Source: Linanthus parryae
Taxonomy: Eukaryota > Streptophyta > Magnoliopsida > Ericales > Polemoniaceae
Reading direction: 5' to 3'
NCBI GenBank assembly: GCA_023055425.1
Contig: JALGPY010000004.1
Span: forward strand, 113,191,504 to 113,255,503
Length of the DNA stretch: 64,000 nucleotides
The notes under the pieces were generated by a model, which saw only the letters and a list, made by a program, of their open reading frames with translations, ran no database searches and was not told where the DNA came from. Every line of letters starts with the position of its first letter. Positions within the stretch are counted from its first letter, which is position 1. Below are positions 1-11,900 of the stretch, in pieces. A program made the translations under genes and the position numbers.

Positions 1-398
1 CTCTCTATTGCACATACATGCATGCTGGCATGTGCACAGTTCTTTGGATATTGAGTTGAGCTCAGAATCTTTCTTGCAAATTATGAATCTTCATCATCTT
101 GAAGGCAAAAGTTCATGGATAGGGGGAATCATGTTTATATGTGATCCATTCTTTAGTCGATTGGCTCTGATGTTTTCGTTTCTGGATTCCTGTCATCTAC
201 TTAGTGGTTTTGGGCTTTTGGCATATTACTGGCCTTTCAGATATGTAAACACACAGTACATTTCTTTTGTTGACATTGGTTGGCCACATTTACTTGTTTG
301 CCTGAACATGGACATGTTCCTCGGTTCTCTCCTCTTTTTTAATTTCTGAATCCGTGACGGGTCTGTGTTGATGTGTACCATGTTCCTGTGCTGTGCAG

Positions 399-636
399 AT
401 CTATAAAGCCCAGAGGAATGTGATTCTGTGCGCTGCTGGAATCCTTCTTTACTGGTATGTAGATGTTGATTGAAAGTCCTATAGTGGATATTCGTGTTCC
501 TATTAAAACGTCGGTATGAACGTATACCTTTTTTGTTTTTGTTTTTATTGGATTCAGGTGCATATACCGTATCTGTAAGTACAACAGGGAGATCCAGAGC
601 TTGGAGGAAGTGGAGAAGAGGTTCAAGGATCAGTAA
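399..636 (+). CDS. BAP29/BAP31-like ER membrane protein, last two exons (partial)
   Basis: Two exons, 399-454 and 558-636, join across a 103-bp GT-AG intron (cag/ATC acceptor, TG/gtatgt donor, cag/G acceptor) and end at a TAA at 634-636. The joined peptide has IYKAQRN, a hydrophobic stretch (ILCAAGILLYW), then a charged C-terminal helix ending KRFKDQ. This resembles the short plant B-cell-receptor-associated-protein-31-like family, ER multi-span proteins whose third membrane segment is followed by a coiled tail. The family role in animals is sorting and quality control of membrane proteins in the ER; in plants it is little defined. The rest of the gene lies before the window, and bases 1-398 look like intron. 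Family assignment rests on 44 residues, so it is moderate; the exon structure itself is well supported. Confidence 0.6.
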
Positions 637-2911
637 CTATCTGAGCTCCAACATTTATCATCTGTCCGATTGGGAGACTAAAGTGGAGACTGGAAGAGGA
701 TATATGTGGTTCCCTTGTAATTGGACCAGTATTGTGTCTCTCTCGATGTCATTCCCATCTTTTATATTTTTGTTGTCATTTCCATGCATTTGGTAATGTT
801 TCTGCTATACTGTAGATTGTTAGTGCATGATGCATCATCCCTTCATGAGGGCAAAACAGCAATTGATCACGTACATGAATCTTCTCTAGTTGGAGTCGTG
901 TTTTGTGGAAAATAAATTGGTTTTGTAGAGTCGCTGTATCACTTCGTGATGAACGAATAGGCAATAGCCAGTGAAGTATTATCTGTGTTCATCGGTATCG
1001 GGATTTGTTGGAATAATTAGTATTTGCTCACAGTGCTTTGTTCTTTGTTAATTACTGCCAGACAGTATATATATGCCGCATGATGCTGTACTTCTGGGAT
1101 TCCCTTTTGTTGTTTGGTTGATCACCCCAAGCCCATAGACTTATGCTGCATTCAGCATATGTGATGTTTCATGAAGACATTAAGATATTGTTCAAGGTTT
1201 CAAAAGTCCTCCAATTTCAACAGTTGTGGATTATGATTGTCTGGTAATCTACGCGGCAATGCAGGCTGTTATCTTCTGGATTTAGCTGTCTCTCTGGCTC
1301 TGCCATGGAATATATTCTATAGGGTGTGCCAAACATGCTACTATAGTATTAGATTTCTTAATTTGTACACCAAGAATGCTGTACAATTTTAATTAACAGA
1401 CCATACTGGGAAAATGCCGTGTAAGATGGAGAAAGATGAGAGGCGAGCTCATTCACACTGTTAGGTGTAGTAACTTGTTTCTGTCAATTTCTTTACCCGA
1501 ACGCTCGTGGCTGGCATGTTGGCTGTTTAGATTCAGACTGCAACTTTCAAGCATGAGTCGTATAATATATTATGTGGATGTGTTTTGATTAGCCAGATAA
1601 TTTGAGCATCTTCAGACCTAATCGAGTGCAATTTCATCAGAAAGTAGCAGGAAGATGGGAAGACCGCCCCGTGTGAAGGGTGAACCGGTCCGGGATCGGG
1701 GCGGTGCTAAACAGGCCTAGGATCAGAAGGATGGTATTTATACACACACATATGTATTGGCATACAGTTAGTTGCCTTTCTATTTTGGTTTGCATGATGT
1801 TTTCCTTGACGACCCAGCAGGCAATATCTCATTTGGTAAAGAGTTTGAGCGTTGTGGTGATTGCCGTACTGATGATCTAAGTTGTGACACATCGAATCAT
1901 ATTCTCAATGAAAATGTAGAGAATTTAAGCGCTTGCATCATATTCAATTTTTATCAAATAAGCAATTTAAGTCAAGTGTTATGGCCTCTCTCATTAGTAC
2001 GACGACTATACTTTAGTTCGTAGAGAGCATGTGTTATAGTGATTGTGGTGTTGACGATTTGGAGTGTGAGAGTTTTCAATCCTAAGAGAAAGAGTGGCAG
2101 GTTACCAGCGTGACTCGATTGAACTCTTTTCCTCTATGCTTACTATAGCTCATAGCCGGGTGCTCGAATTCTCCTTCCATTGATGAACTAATAGCCTAGC
2201 GGTAGCTGCCGTAACATCGGTTTGAGCGAGAGTATCCTGATTGCGTTCCATGTCTCATAGGCAAAAGGCAGAAGTCGATGTATGTCTACACCCGACTGGA
2301 GTTGTTATAAAGCCCCTCCTACAGCTGGTTTTGGTACATGGAATATAAATTATGCTAGGACGCTTAAGGTGATTGTCCAATCTCTTTGATGAAAACTATT
2401 TTCAGAAAATAAAATATGATAATTTGAATTACGACTTATTTCAAACATATCATTTGATAGATCCAAACATTATAATCTATTTAACATGTTATAGTTATAC
2501 AGACTATTTGGTGTTTGCACCCGACATAGACGATTGATTTTTTTTTTTAGAAGTAAGACAACCATTTGATAGATCCAAATATGTATTTTGGCTTTGGTGC
2601 CAAACGGTGCGTTTATTGACATAACACTAGAAAAAAGTGACGTAAAAAGATACCTCATCCTCTATAGTCACTAACCCGTTTACTTTGGTCAGGAGCTCGC
2701 GACTAAAAAAAAAGAAGAAACCCCCCCTAACAAATCCCCCAAAAGGTTTCACAAATCTTCTGAAACCCCTTTTCCACCTCTCTACCGAATCTCTCCGACT
2801 CAGACGACTCCTTCAAATGCTCTTCCTCTTCTTCTTCCTCGCAATTTCTGATTCCATCAATGTCTTCCCTCAAACCCTAGCTTCCGATCTCACCATTTCT
2901 TTACTCCATTG
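637..2911. other. 3' UTR of the BAP31-like gene, then intergenic DNA and XLG 5' leader
   Basis: No coding region is recognisable. The first few hundred bases are probably the 3' UTR of the upstream gene. The stretch 1,000-2,650 is AT-rich and shows no structure I can name. From about 2,750 to 2,911 the sequence is rich in CT and CTTC runs, typical of a plant 5' leader, so transcription of the next gene probably begins in or just before it. Confidence 0.4.
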
Positions 2912-5900
2912 ATGTCTGCTTCGGAGCTTGATCGTGCCAAGCGATGGGAGGAAGTCCTCCGGAAGATGCTCCCCGCCGGCGCTCCCTTGCCGGACGAAGA
3001 ACAGCTCGATTACTCCATCGCCGTCGAGTACGACGGCCCTCCGGTCGACTACACCGTCCCCACCGTCGATCCACTGGACGACGACGCCGTTTCTGTCCGG
3101 AGCTCCTCTGCAATTTCTGCTTCCGAATGCAGCTCAAGTATCCCCGTGGTTATGCCGATTGTGCCTCCAAGGAAGGACTCATCTCCAAGGAAGGCATCGA
3201 GGTTTTACAAGCACAGGAACGGAGATTTAAGAGACTCTAGGGTTTACTCCGATAACAGCCGGAGATCCGAATTCGCCGACGCCGAATTAGCCGATTTGGA
3301 TGGGATTTTCGACGACGATGGGTTGACTTCCGCTACGGCGTCTCTCCGAGATGCAGATTCCGGTGATTTGAGTACACATGTGACTGAAACAAGACGAAAT
3401 CACGCGGTGAGGTTTGACACCGACAAGGACGATTTAGAAGGAGAAGAAGAAGATAATGGATCGTTATCGTCGCCGATATCAAGCGCTAGTGAAGGCGCTG
3501 CATCGCCAGGTGTGGCGATTAACCGGGTGAGGACAAAGAAAGGGGTTTGTAGTAGGTGTGGGAGAGGCAATAGGCTTAGAGAGAAAGAGTCTTGCATTGT
3601 ATGTGATGCTAGATACTGTAGCGATTGTATGCTCAAGGCAATGGGATCGATGCCGGAAGGGCGGAAGTGTGTGAGCTGCATTGGGAAACCGATTGATGAG
3701 AGCAAGAGGGTGAGTTTAGGGAAATGCTCTAGGGTTTTGGCAAGAGTATGCAGTCCTTTGGAGGTTAAGCAGATCATGAGAGCCGAGAGGGAATGCCCGG
3801 CTAACCAACTCAGGTCTGAACAGGTTATTGTTAATGGAAGGCAGTTACGGCAGGAGGAATTGGCTGAAGTTTTGGGTTGTCCAAATCCTCCTCAGAAATT
3901 GAAACCGGGGAGGTACTGGTATGACAAAGATTCCGGACTTTGGGGAAAGGTGAAATCAGAGTTTTACTCTGTTGTGAAGTCTAATATTTGGAAAAGTTGT
4001 GAGGTAGATTTTGATAGCTTCAGTTACTTTAACGTGTAGGATTTTATTTCAGGAAGGAGAGAAGCCTGACCGGATCATAACCTCTAAGTTAAATATTGGG
4101 GGGAAACTTAGACCAGATGCGAGCAATGGGACTACAAAAGTTTTCATAAATGGCCGTGAGATCACTAAAATTGAGCTCAGGGTACTGAAGGTAAGAAGCT
4201 CTTTCTGTTGAAGTTCCTCATTCCTCATAAATATGTACTGAAGTAAGCTGTGGGTAAATGGTAGTAATTCAGCATCCTCTGACAAAAAATTTAAACAGTG
4301 TAACCTCTGGATAAATGGGGTTAGTAAGCTGTTATGGTTAAAAGGGGTCATGAGGTAGTAGCATGTTAAGTAGATTAAGTTATAGCACAATTTTTGATTG
4401 TGTTGCATTTCTGTTTAGAGATTGCAACTATAGTTTGTTTGTCTCTACAAACATATAGACAAAAGCATATCAAAATAGGATTATAAAATATAACAATGAA
4501 TTTCTTGAGGGTTGGAGATTAAATCTGATATCACTTCCCATTTTATCTTCATATGTAGCCTTGTCAAATTTTAATTTTTCTGTAGAGCATTAAAGGGAAC
4601 TCTTGCAGCAGTGTAGCTGGAAATAATGGCGTTCTTCAGACATAAGTAAAAATCACATGTTGCTACCAAATGATGAAAATAATGTACCATATGATGCATT
4701 TTCCCAGAAATTTCCTCTCGATTAATTTGAACTGCCGTGGCATGACTCCACATTTTTGGGGTTCATCATAAATTATATAGTAACTCAAAAGCCTTGCTTC
4801 TACAGTATCATTTTCAATTATTACCTTTTTCTGCAACGTTCCTACTTTCATGTTCTCATGCTAACCTTGCAGAATCAGAGCGTCTTATGTATGCTGCTTT
4901 TTGTTTGTTATTCTAATTTTGTAATGGTCATTTTTTTTTTTTTTTTTACAAAATGCTCATGTCATGAAGTTCATCTGTCTCAGCTTGCCAAGGTCCAGTG
5001 CCCACGGGATACTCATTTTTGGGTGTATGATGATGGTTCATATGAAGAAGAGGGTCAAAACAACATAAAAGGGAACATATGGGGAAAGGTTATCTCATAA
5101 TCAACCTAATTTCTTTTTCAGTCTAGTTAAATGTAGGCTCTTCCATTGTGTCAAAAAGGAAACCTAACACAATCCTACTCGTTGTTTGTGCTAGGCAGGC
5201 ATCCACTCGTTTCATTTGTTCGCTATTATCATTGCCTGTGCCACCTTTATATCCTATTGTGCCCACAGAGGAACCATCAACATTCTCTGCTAGGTCAATG
5301 CCTGAGTATTTTGAACAAGGAAGAGTTCAGAAACTTTTACTGTTTGGGTTGGAAGGTTCTGGGACAAGTACCATATTCAAGCAGGTAATTAGTGTTTTTT
5401 TATCAAGTTTAGATTACTATGTTGCTTCTCGAGATTCATTATGAAGAGGTATCAGCTATCAAGTGATATTGTTTAGCACCCTGTATCAGCAACCAACTAC
5501 TGACAACAAGAATTCTTTTTAGCTTTTGTTTGTCCCTAACCTAGTTATCTTATGAAATGGGAATACATTTTTGTTGGGAGAAGTATCTGGGTAGATAGAT
5601 AAGTTATATTGCTGGCCAGCTAGTTATGAATGCTAATGTATAACCAGGGTTTCAAAAAACGGCAAAAGCGGCGCGGAGCGGCCGTGTTGTAACGGAAACG
5701 GCAGAGAGCACGACCGTTTTTCCCGTTACGCGTCGTGTGAATTTTATTCACACAAAAAACGGCCGTTTCGCGTCGGAAAAACGGGAAAAACGGCCGTTTC
5801 ATGTTGGAAAAACGGAGAAAACGTCCGTGAATGTTTTCTAAAATTCACACATTCGATCCCCGCTTTCCGTTACAGTCCCTCCGATATAGTCCGATCCCGT

Positions 5901-8900
5901 TACACGCGACCGCGACCGATACGTCAGCCGCTTCCGTTTTTTAAAACCTTGGGTATAACATATTTGCTTGCAATAGCCCGTGGATATATTTAAATCTTGA
6001 AGTTTGTTATTTCAGTTTCACAGTGCTAGTTATAATTAGCATACCTCGTGAAGTTTGTAGCCGTGCCTTTTTACCCTGCTGTATGTCTACATATTTTTGT
6101 ATGTGTTGGAATAGCCATATGGCTTAATGGATAAATTATTTGGCTGGCCAAATAGTAATTGGTGCTAATGTGTAAAATATTTTTTGCTGGTTATGAGACG
6201 GGTGGTAAATGGAGAAGTATTAGTTTTTCAAAGCTCAACATGGACAAGTTAAATTTAGCCTTTAAATAATCCACTTCACAACCCAGTCCATGAAATTTGG
6301 ACCTCTCACTCTCTCTCTCTCTCTCCCCAATCGTGTTTCATTACTTGGCAATAATCATGCTCCAGTTCGACCTGATAAGAACTTGAGCAAGATAAATGCC
6401 TCTCACAGTAGCCTAAAAGTAGTAAAATAAACCTCACTGTGAGAAATCTCGAACCTATCTTGTAAAAGATTTAATTGCCTAAGAATTGCAATGTATCAAA
6501 TGGCAAGGAACAAGAAGCAAGGACCTAGCTAAGACATCATAAATTCGGCTAACCACTATCTTTGTAGAAGACCCTAATTCCATTCATAAACATGCTACAA
6601 TCTTCCCTTCTAAAGGATTAATTAAGAGTTTCCCTAGACAATAAAATAAGTAAAGAAAACATTTCCTGGTCCAATTTGTGTTGAAGAAACTCAGCAAGCG
6701 GTAAGACGGGGGGGGGGGGGGGGGGGGTTCATTTTGCACCTAATTGCCTCGCAAAACTGCTATTGTAAAGTCTAAGGTGTGCTGTATTTTTACTTGGCCG
6801 GGAAACACATACATGTTATTTGCTTACAGTAAGCTTTGCATACCAATAGTATTTCATTGGCTTTTTGAGATGCACATAGCAGACATAACCCGAAAGACCT
6901 TGCCTAGATCATTACTGTTAAGAGCTTGCTCATTTTTTGTATTGTGTTTATGGTTGGCCAGATGTACTTTATTGCTTTTTTTTTTTTTTTTCCCAATGAT
7001 GTCTCTGCCTTTTTTTTTTATCGAAACAATATTTGGTAATGTTATTAAGACCATTCACCTTGTGCATGCATGATGATAGTGTTATTCTGTGAAACAGGCC
7101 AAATATATATATGGAAACAAGTTCACTCCTGAAGAAATGCAAAATATTAAGCTAATGATTCAAAGCAACATGTACAAATATCTAAGTGTCTTACTTGAGG
7201 GGCGAGAGCGTTTCGAAGACGAAGCTTTGATGGAGAAAGAGGCTCCTGCGAGGGATACTGAAGAGTCTACTCCAGGTATCTACTCTCGTACTGACAACAT
7301 TGCTTAAGTAGTTTTTTCATGAGATTCTCATAGTTGACAGTTCACAGCTGTCTCAGCCAGACTCCCTCCCTCTACTGTAGGGCACCTTAGTCTTCGACAT
7401 TCTTAACTACTGCAACACTCTGCCAAAATGATCCCTCTTCAAACCAAGCCTACATAATCATTGGCTCAGGAGTACTTTGTTGAAGTGTTGAACACAACGA
7501 AATTCCTAATTCCTATACTCCATCCTGAAAATGGTCATGGCATATCCATCAAGTAAATACTAAACTTCCTTCGAACCCCAACCCATTCCCAATGAAAACC
7601 TATGCTGAATCTTCTCCAAAGGTGTAGCAACATATATCTGAAAACAAACAGGACTAGGAATCGTAACATTCGGATGGACATAAAATGTTATAGTTATTAA
7701 AGCAGACTAGACTTTCTGGTTTGTCTGGTGAACCGCTGAATCAGAACCTTTTTAGTCCGGGCCATTGGCCCAATGAAATTCACCCAAACAGGACTGTTTA
7801 GCCATACAGCTGTGTACTGACTGTAATATGAGTGTACCTGCCAGACCTTTTAATCTCTGAGAAAGAGTGCGCACTAGCTGCTCACGGGAATCAGTCTCTG
7901 GTTCTCATAGTGGGATGCTGCGGGCTATTTTCATATGTTAATAAAAAAATAAATAAAATAAATATTTATGTAATATATGTTTATTATATACTAGAATACA
8001 AGGCACACACACTGTGTGCGAACACCAATGCTTCTTCAAAAATAAAAAGTCACACTAAGAAATGATAAATGTTGAGGGACAGTGGGTGAAAGCTAATGGG
8101 TTAGTGGGTTGAAAATTGTACGAAATGTGTGTCCACCGGTTAGGTAGTTACCAAGTGATGGGTTCTTGTGATTTCCAATTTTACCCCAGCATTTTTTTTT
8201 TCTCTTTAGTGAGGAGGGCATTCAATGTCTAGTGAAAAAGGCTTCACCAAAATCCTTATTCCCTCAGTATAGAAATATAGATAAACACACTAGAAAAAAT
8301 TAAAATGATCATCATTTTCATATCCTCTACTGTTGTCTACATTCTCGTTGTGCCCATGAAAACGTAATTTACTTGGGGGCAGCATCAAGTTGTAAAGTAC
8401 TGTAAAATACTGTAAGATTTACTTTGAATGTAAGGGTATATTTCAACACATTGGTATTGCTAATGATATAATAATATGGCTCATTGCATTTTACCCTCCT
8501 GTGGTTGGAGGTGTCCCCGTGCTCTCAAATGATGTAAATCACCTCCTTGTGGTTTGGTTTATGTGTGAATGGGATAACTTCTGTTACAATTGGTATGAAA
8601 GACTAGATACCCTTACTGATGAAAAACAAATAAAAGAACATATTGATGAAGATGAAGAACAAGAACGCCCATCTCTACCACGGTACCACCTCCCTTAAGA
8701 GTACCAGGAATTTTGATTCGAATTCCTATGCATCTTATTGCTCCCAACATATCTTGCTACACAATCATGGAAGGATTTTATACACAAACTTGAAAACACA
8801 GCAATAAAAGAACTCTTGAAGCTTGCACACCATGGCCTTTCAATAGCCCCTCGAAGTCCAAAACCCTAACCCAACTCTGCCCTCCAATCAACATACAACA

Positions 8901-11900
8901 ACCCAGCAACCTAGACTCAATTTTAGAAATTTATGGAGCTGCAGCCGAGCACTAGCTACCCAATCGTCCCTCAATATTTCAATTGCTGCAGTCAGCCTAG
9001 ACTCAGATTCAACAAAACCCCTAACCCAGAACATGAAGGAGACTAATTTAATTCAACTCTTAACAAATCAATCCCGAACCACCATCCTTATCGCTATAGA
9101 GCCAATCCCAGCCAATTTGAATTTTGAAATCAAGAAATCAAACCAAGATCTCTCTCTCTCTCTCTCTACCTGTTCTTCTTCCTCTTGTGTCGAAATTGAT
9201 GGAACTGACCATTAGCCACCAAATTGTCCCTCAATTTTTCAATTGCTGCAGTCATCCTCACCGATCTCAGTACTACTTCCCTTTCGTGCCCACTCATCAT
9301 TCATCACCAATAACAACCCAGTGGTGTTGTTTTACCACAACACAGACCTACCTGCAAGTTCTCCTTCTCCGACAACAATTGGAACTCAAATAAACATCAA
9401 TTGACCCCAATCGACCAGACGATCACTCCACACCCCCGGTTCACCCTCAAAACTCAATTTGAGCCCCAAGAGCAGACATTAACATCAGCAGTCCGGAGAA
9501 AGAGTCGTCGCCTCCATCACCATTGTGGTGGCAGTTCGATTTGATTGCACAGTCGTCGCTCGGTGTTGCCTTGATCTGGGTGTCTCAATTGGCCCAAACT
9601 TGGATCAAGAACGAAGAAGAAGAGTACAAGAATGGCCCAAACTCTGATCAAGAACGAAGAGGAAAGGTGGTTAACTGTTGGGATCCTCCGGCGTTGTCCT
9701 CCACGGTGTCCTCCGGCGGCGCCTTCTTCTTCTTCTTCTGGAACAAAACATATTATTTTCTCTATTCTTTTTCTTTTATGCTCTATTAATTTTTGGTTTT
9801 GGAGTAATGTTTTAAAAGAGCTGAGGATAGAATAGACGTTTCATGTGTGGTTTGACAAATTCTGTTAGTTTAAAGGGAACCACACATAAACCAAACCACA
9901 AGGGGATGTCTCACATCATTTGAGACAACAGGTGGGCTTTGTATGACACACCTATAATCACAGGGGTAAAATGCAATCAACCCTAATGAAATTACAAATC
10001 ATTGAAGCAAAATCTCTTTATTTTGTAACTCTGATTAATTTCACTTGTACTATCTTTTTATAATTTTAGCATACTGTTTTGAGTTATTTATTACCTGGTC
10101 CGTCCAATGGGTGAACCTTCAGTTTGGGTGTTATGCATAAAAATGGCTGGAAAACTAGAAGGCTAACTACCAATCAAAGTGAGCATCACCCTTTAGTCGA
10201 TATAAAAAAGCCAAACAGCATTGTTTAATGAAGATCATCTTACACTTGTGTCAAGGCTCAAGAGAAACAGTAGATTCAGGAACTGTGATGTAGGCACCTG
10301 TCTACCTGGAGACATGCCGAAGAAAGTTTTTAGTATGACATTGATACATATTCCGCTTGCAACTGTAGTCTTTAGGTTCAATGAAGTGATTCTAAGGTAT
10401 CCATTTAGATGTAGGGACTATTATAATTAATGCAAAAATTGAAAATATTTATTAAGAAGGCAATAATACTTTAGTAATTTTTTAAAAGGAAGTTTTGTAA
10501 ACCTTACTTCTTAAGAAGGCAAAAGAGTGCAATTAGAGCTAGCAAATCTCTTCTTTACCCTTTAATTCAGTAGGGATGAATCAAACTTAATTAATCCATC
10601 ATATTACACATTGACTAGATTTGTATTTAATCGGACGAACTTCTTGTTCTCCACAACCAAAAGTCAAGAACACGATTGAAGACTAATAAGAAAAATAAGG
10701 ATGTATAAATTCTCTAATTATCTTCATCAAACCACCAAGCGGCAGCTAACCTGAATCAAATGATACACTAGATTTGAACTTGTGAGAAGACGAGAGATTG
10801 AGGGAGAATAGATCGCACAGTTATTGCATTCTGAACATAAGAAGCGTATATACAAGATACAATTAAGCCCTAGGGCAATAGTATAAATACACAAAACTAT
10901 GGGGTTACCGGGAGTGGACTCCAATCTTGGACCGGAATAGCAAGAATAGAGTGCGAGAGAGTGCTTTGGTGAGACAGTCCGCAAGTTGATCGGACGACGA
11001 GACACTTGAAATGCGAAGTTGGCCAGCCTGGACTTGTTCACGCACGAAATGAAAGTCAAGTGCAATGTGCTTCATTTTGGAGTGGAAAACCGGATTAGAA
11101 CAAACATAGGTCGCACCAACATTGTCACAGTAAATGACTGGAGCCGAAGTACTCTGAATGCCAAGCTCAGACATAAGAGAGCACAACCAACGAACCTCAG
11201 CAGTAGCAGTAGCAACAACCCGATATTCTGCTTCCGTGGAAGAACGAGCAACAGTGCGTTGTTTGCGAGAACACCAGGAGATAGGAGAACCGCCAAGATA
11301 AATAATAAAGCCAGAAGTGGAGGTATAATCATCAAGACAGCCAGCCAGTCAGCATCCGAAAAGGCATACAAGGTACATGGTCCGCGCCGAAGTAAAATGC
11401 CCAGGTTGCCCTGCAGATATCGTAAGAGGCGCTTGACAACATTCCAGTGAACAGTAGTGGGTCGGTGCATGAACTGAGAGAGCTTGTTGACCGCAAAAGC
11501 AATGTCTGGACGAGTGAGCAAGAGATACTGCAGGCTGCCCACGACCATGCGATATTCACGCGCATCTGAAAGCGCGGTGCCACTAGCAAGGGTGAGCGGG
11601 GTGGAGGTGTCCAAGGGAGTCTGAACGGAATTGGATGAAGGACATACCCAAACGTGATAATTAGTCCTGAATGTATTTGTGCTGAGACAGAAGTAGACCA
11701 TCTGGATGTGGAAGAACCTCAACCCCAAGAAAGTAGGAAAGGTGACCAAGGTCCTTGAGTGAGAACCTGCTGGACAAAACATCAATGAAGCGTTGCACAA
11801 CAGAGGAATCAGACCCTGTAATGATGATATCATCCACATAGACAAGTAGATATAACGTGACACGCTCCTGACGGAAAATGAACAGTGAGGTATCGGCACG

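Noticed and set aside
8..349. 113-aa plus-strand frame at the window start
   Set aside because: Hydrophobic low-information sequence in what is most likely intron upstream of the BAP31-like exon.
2180..2340. Possible tRNA or structured RNA (CCTAGCGGTAGCTGCCG)
   Set aside because: No cloverleaf with matching acceptor and T-arm could be drawn.
2685..2912. 75-aa frame upstream of XLG
   Set aside because: CT-rich 5' leader sequence ending at the XLG start; it shows no conservation I can recognise.
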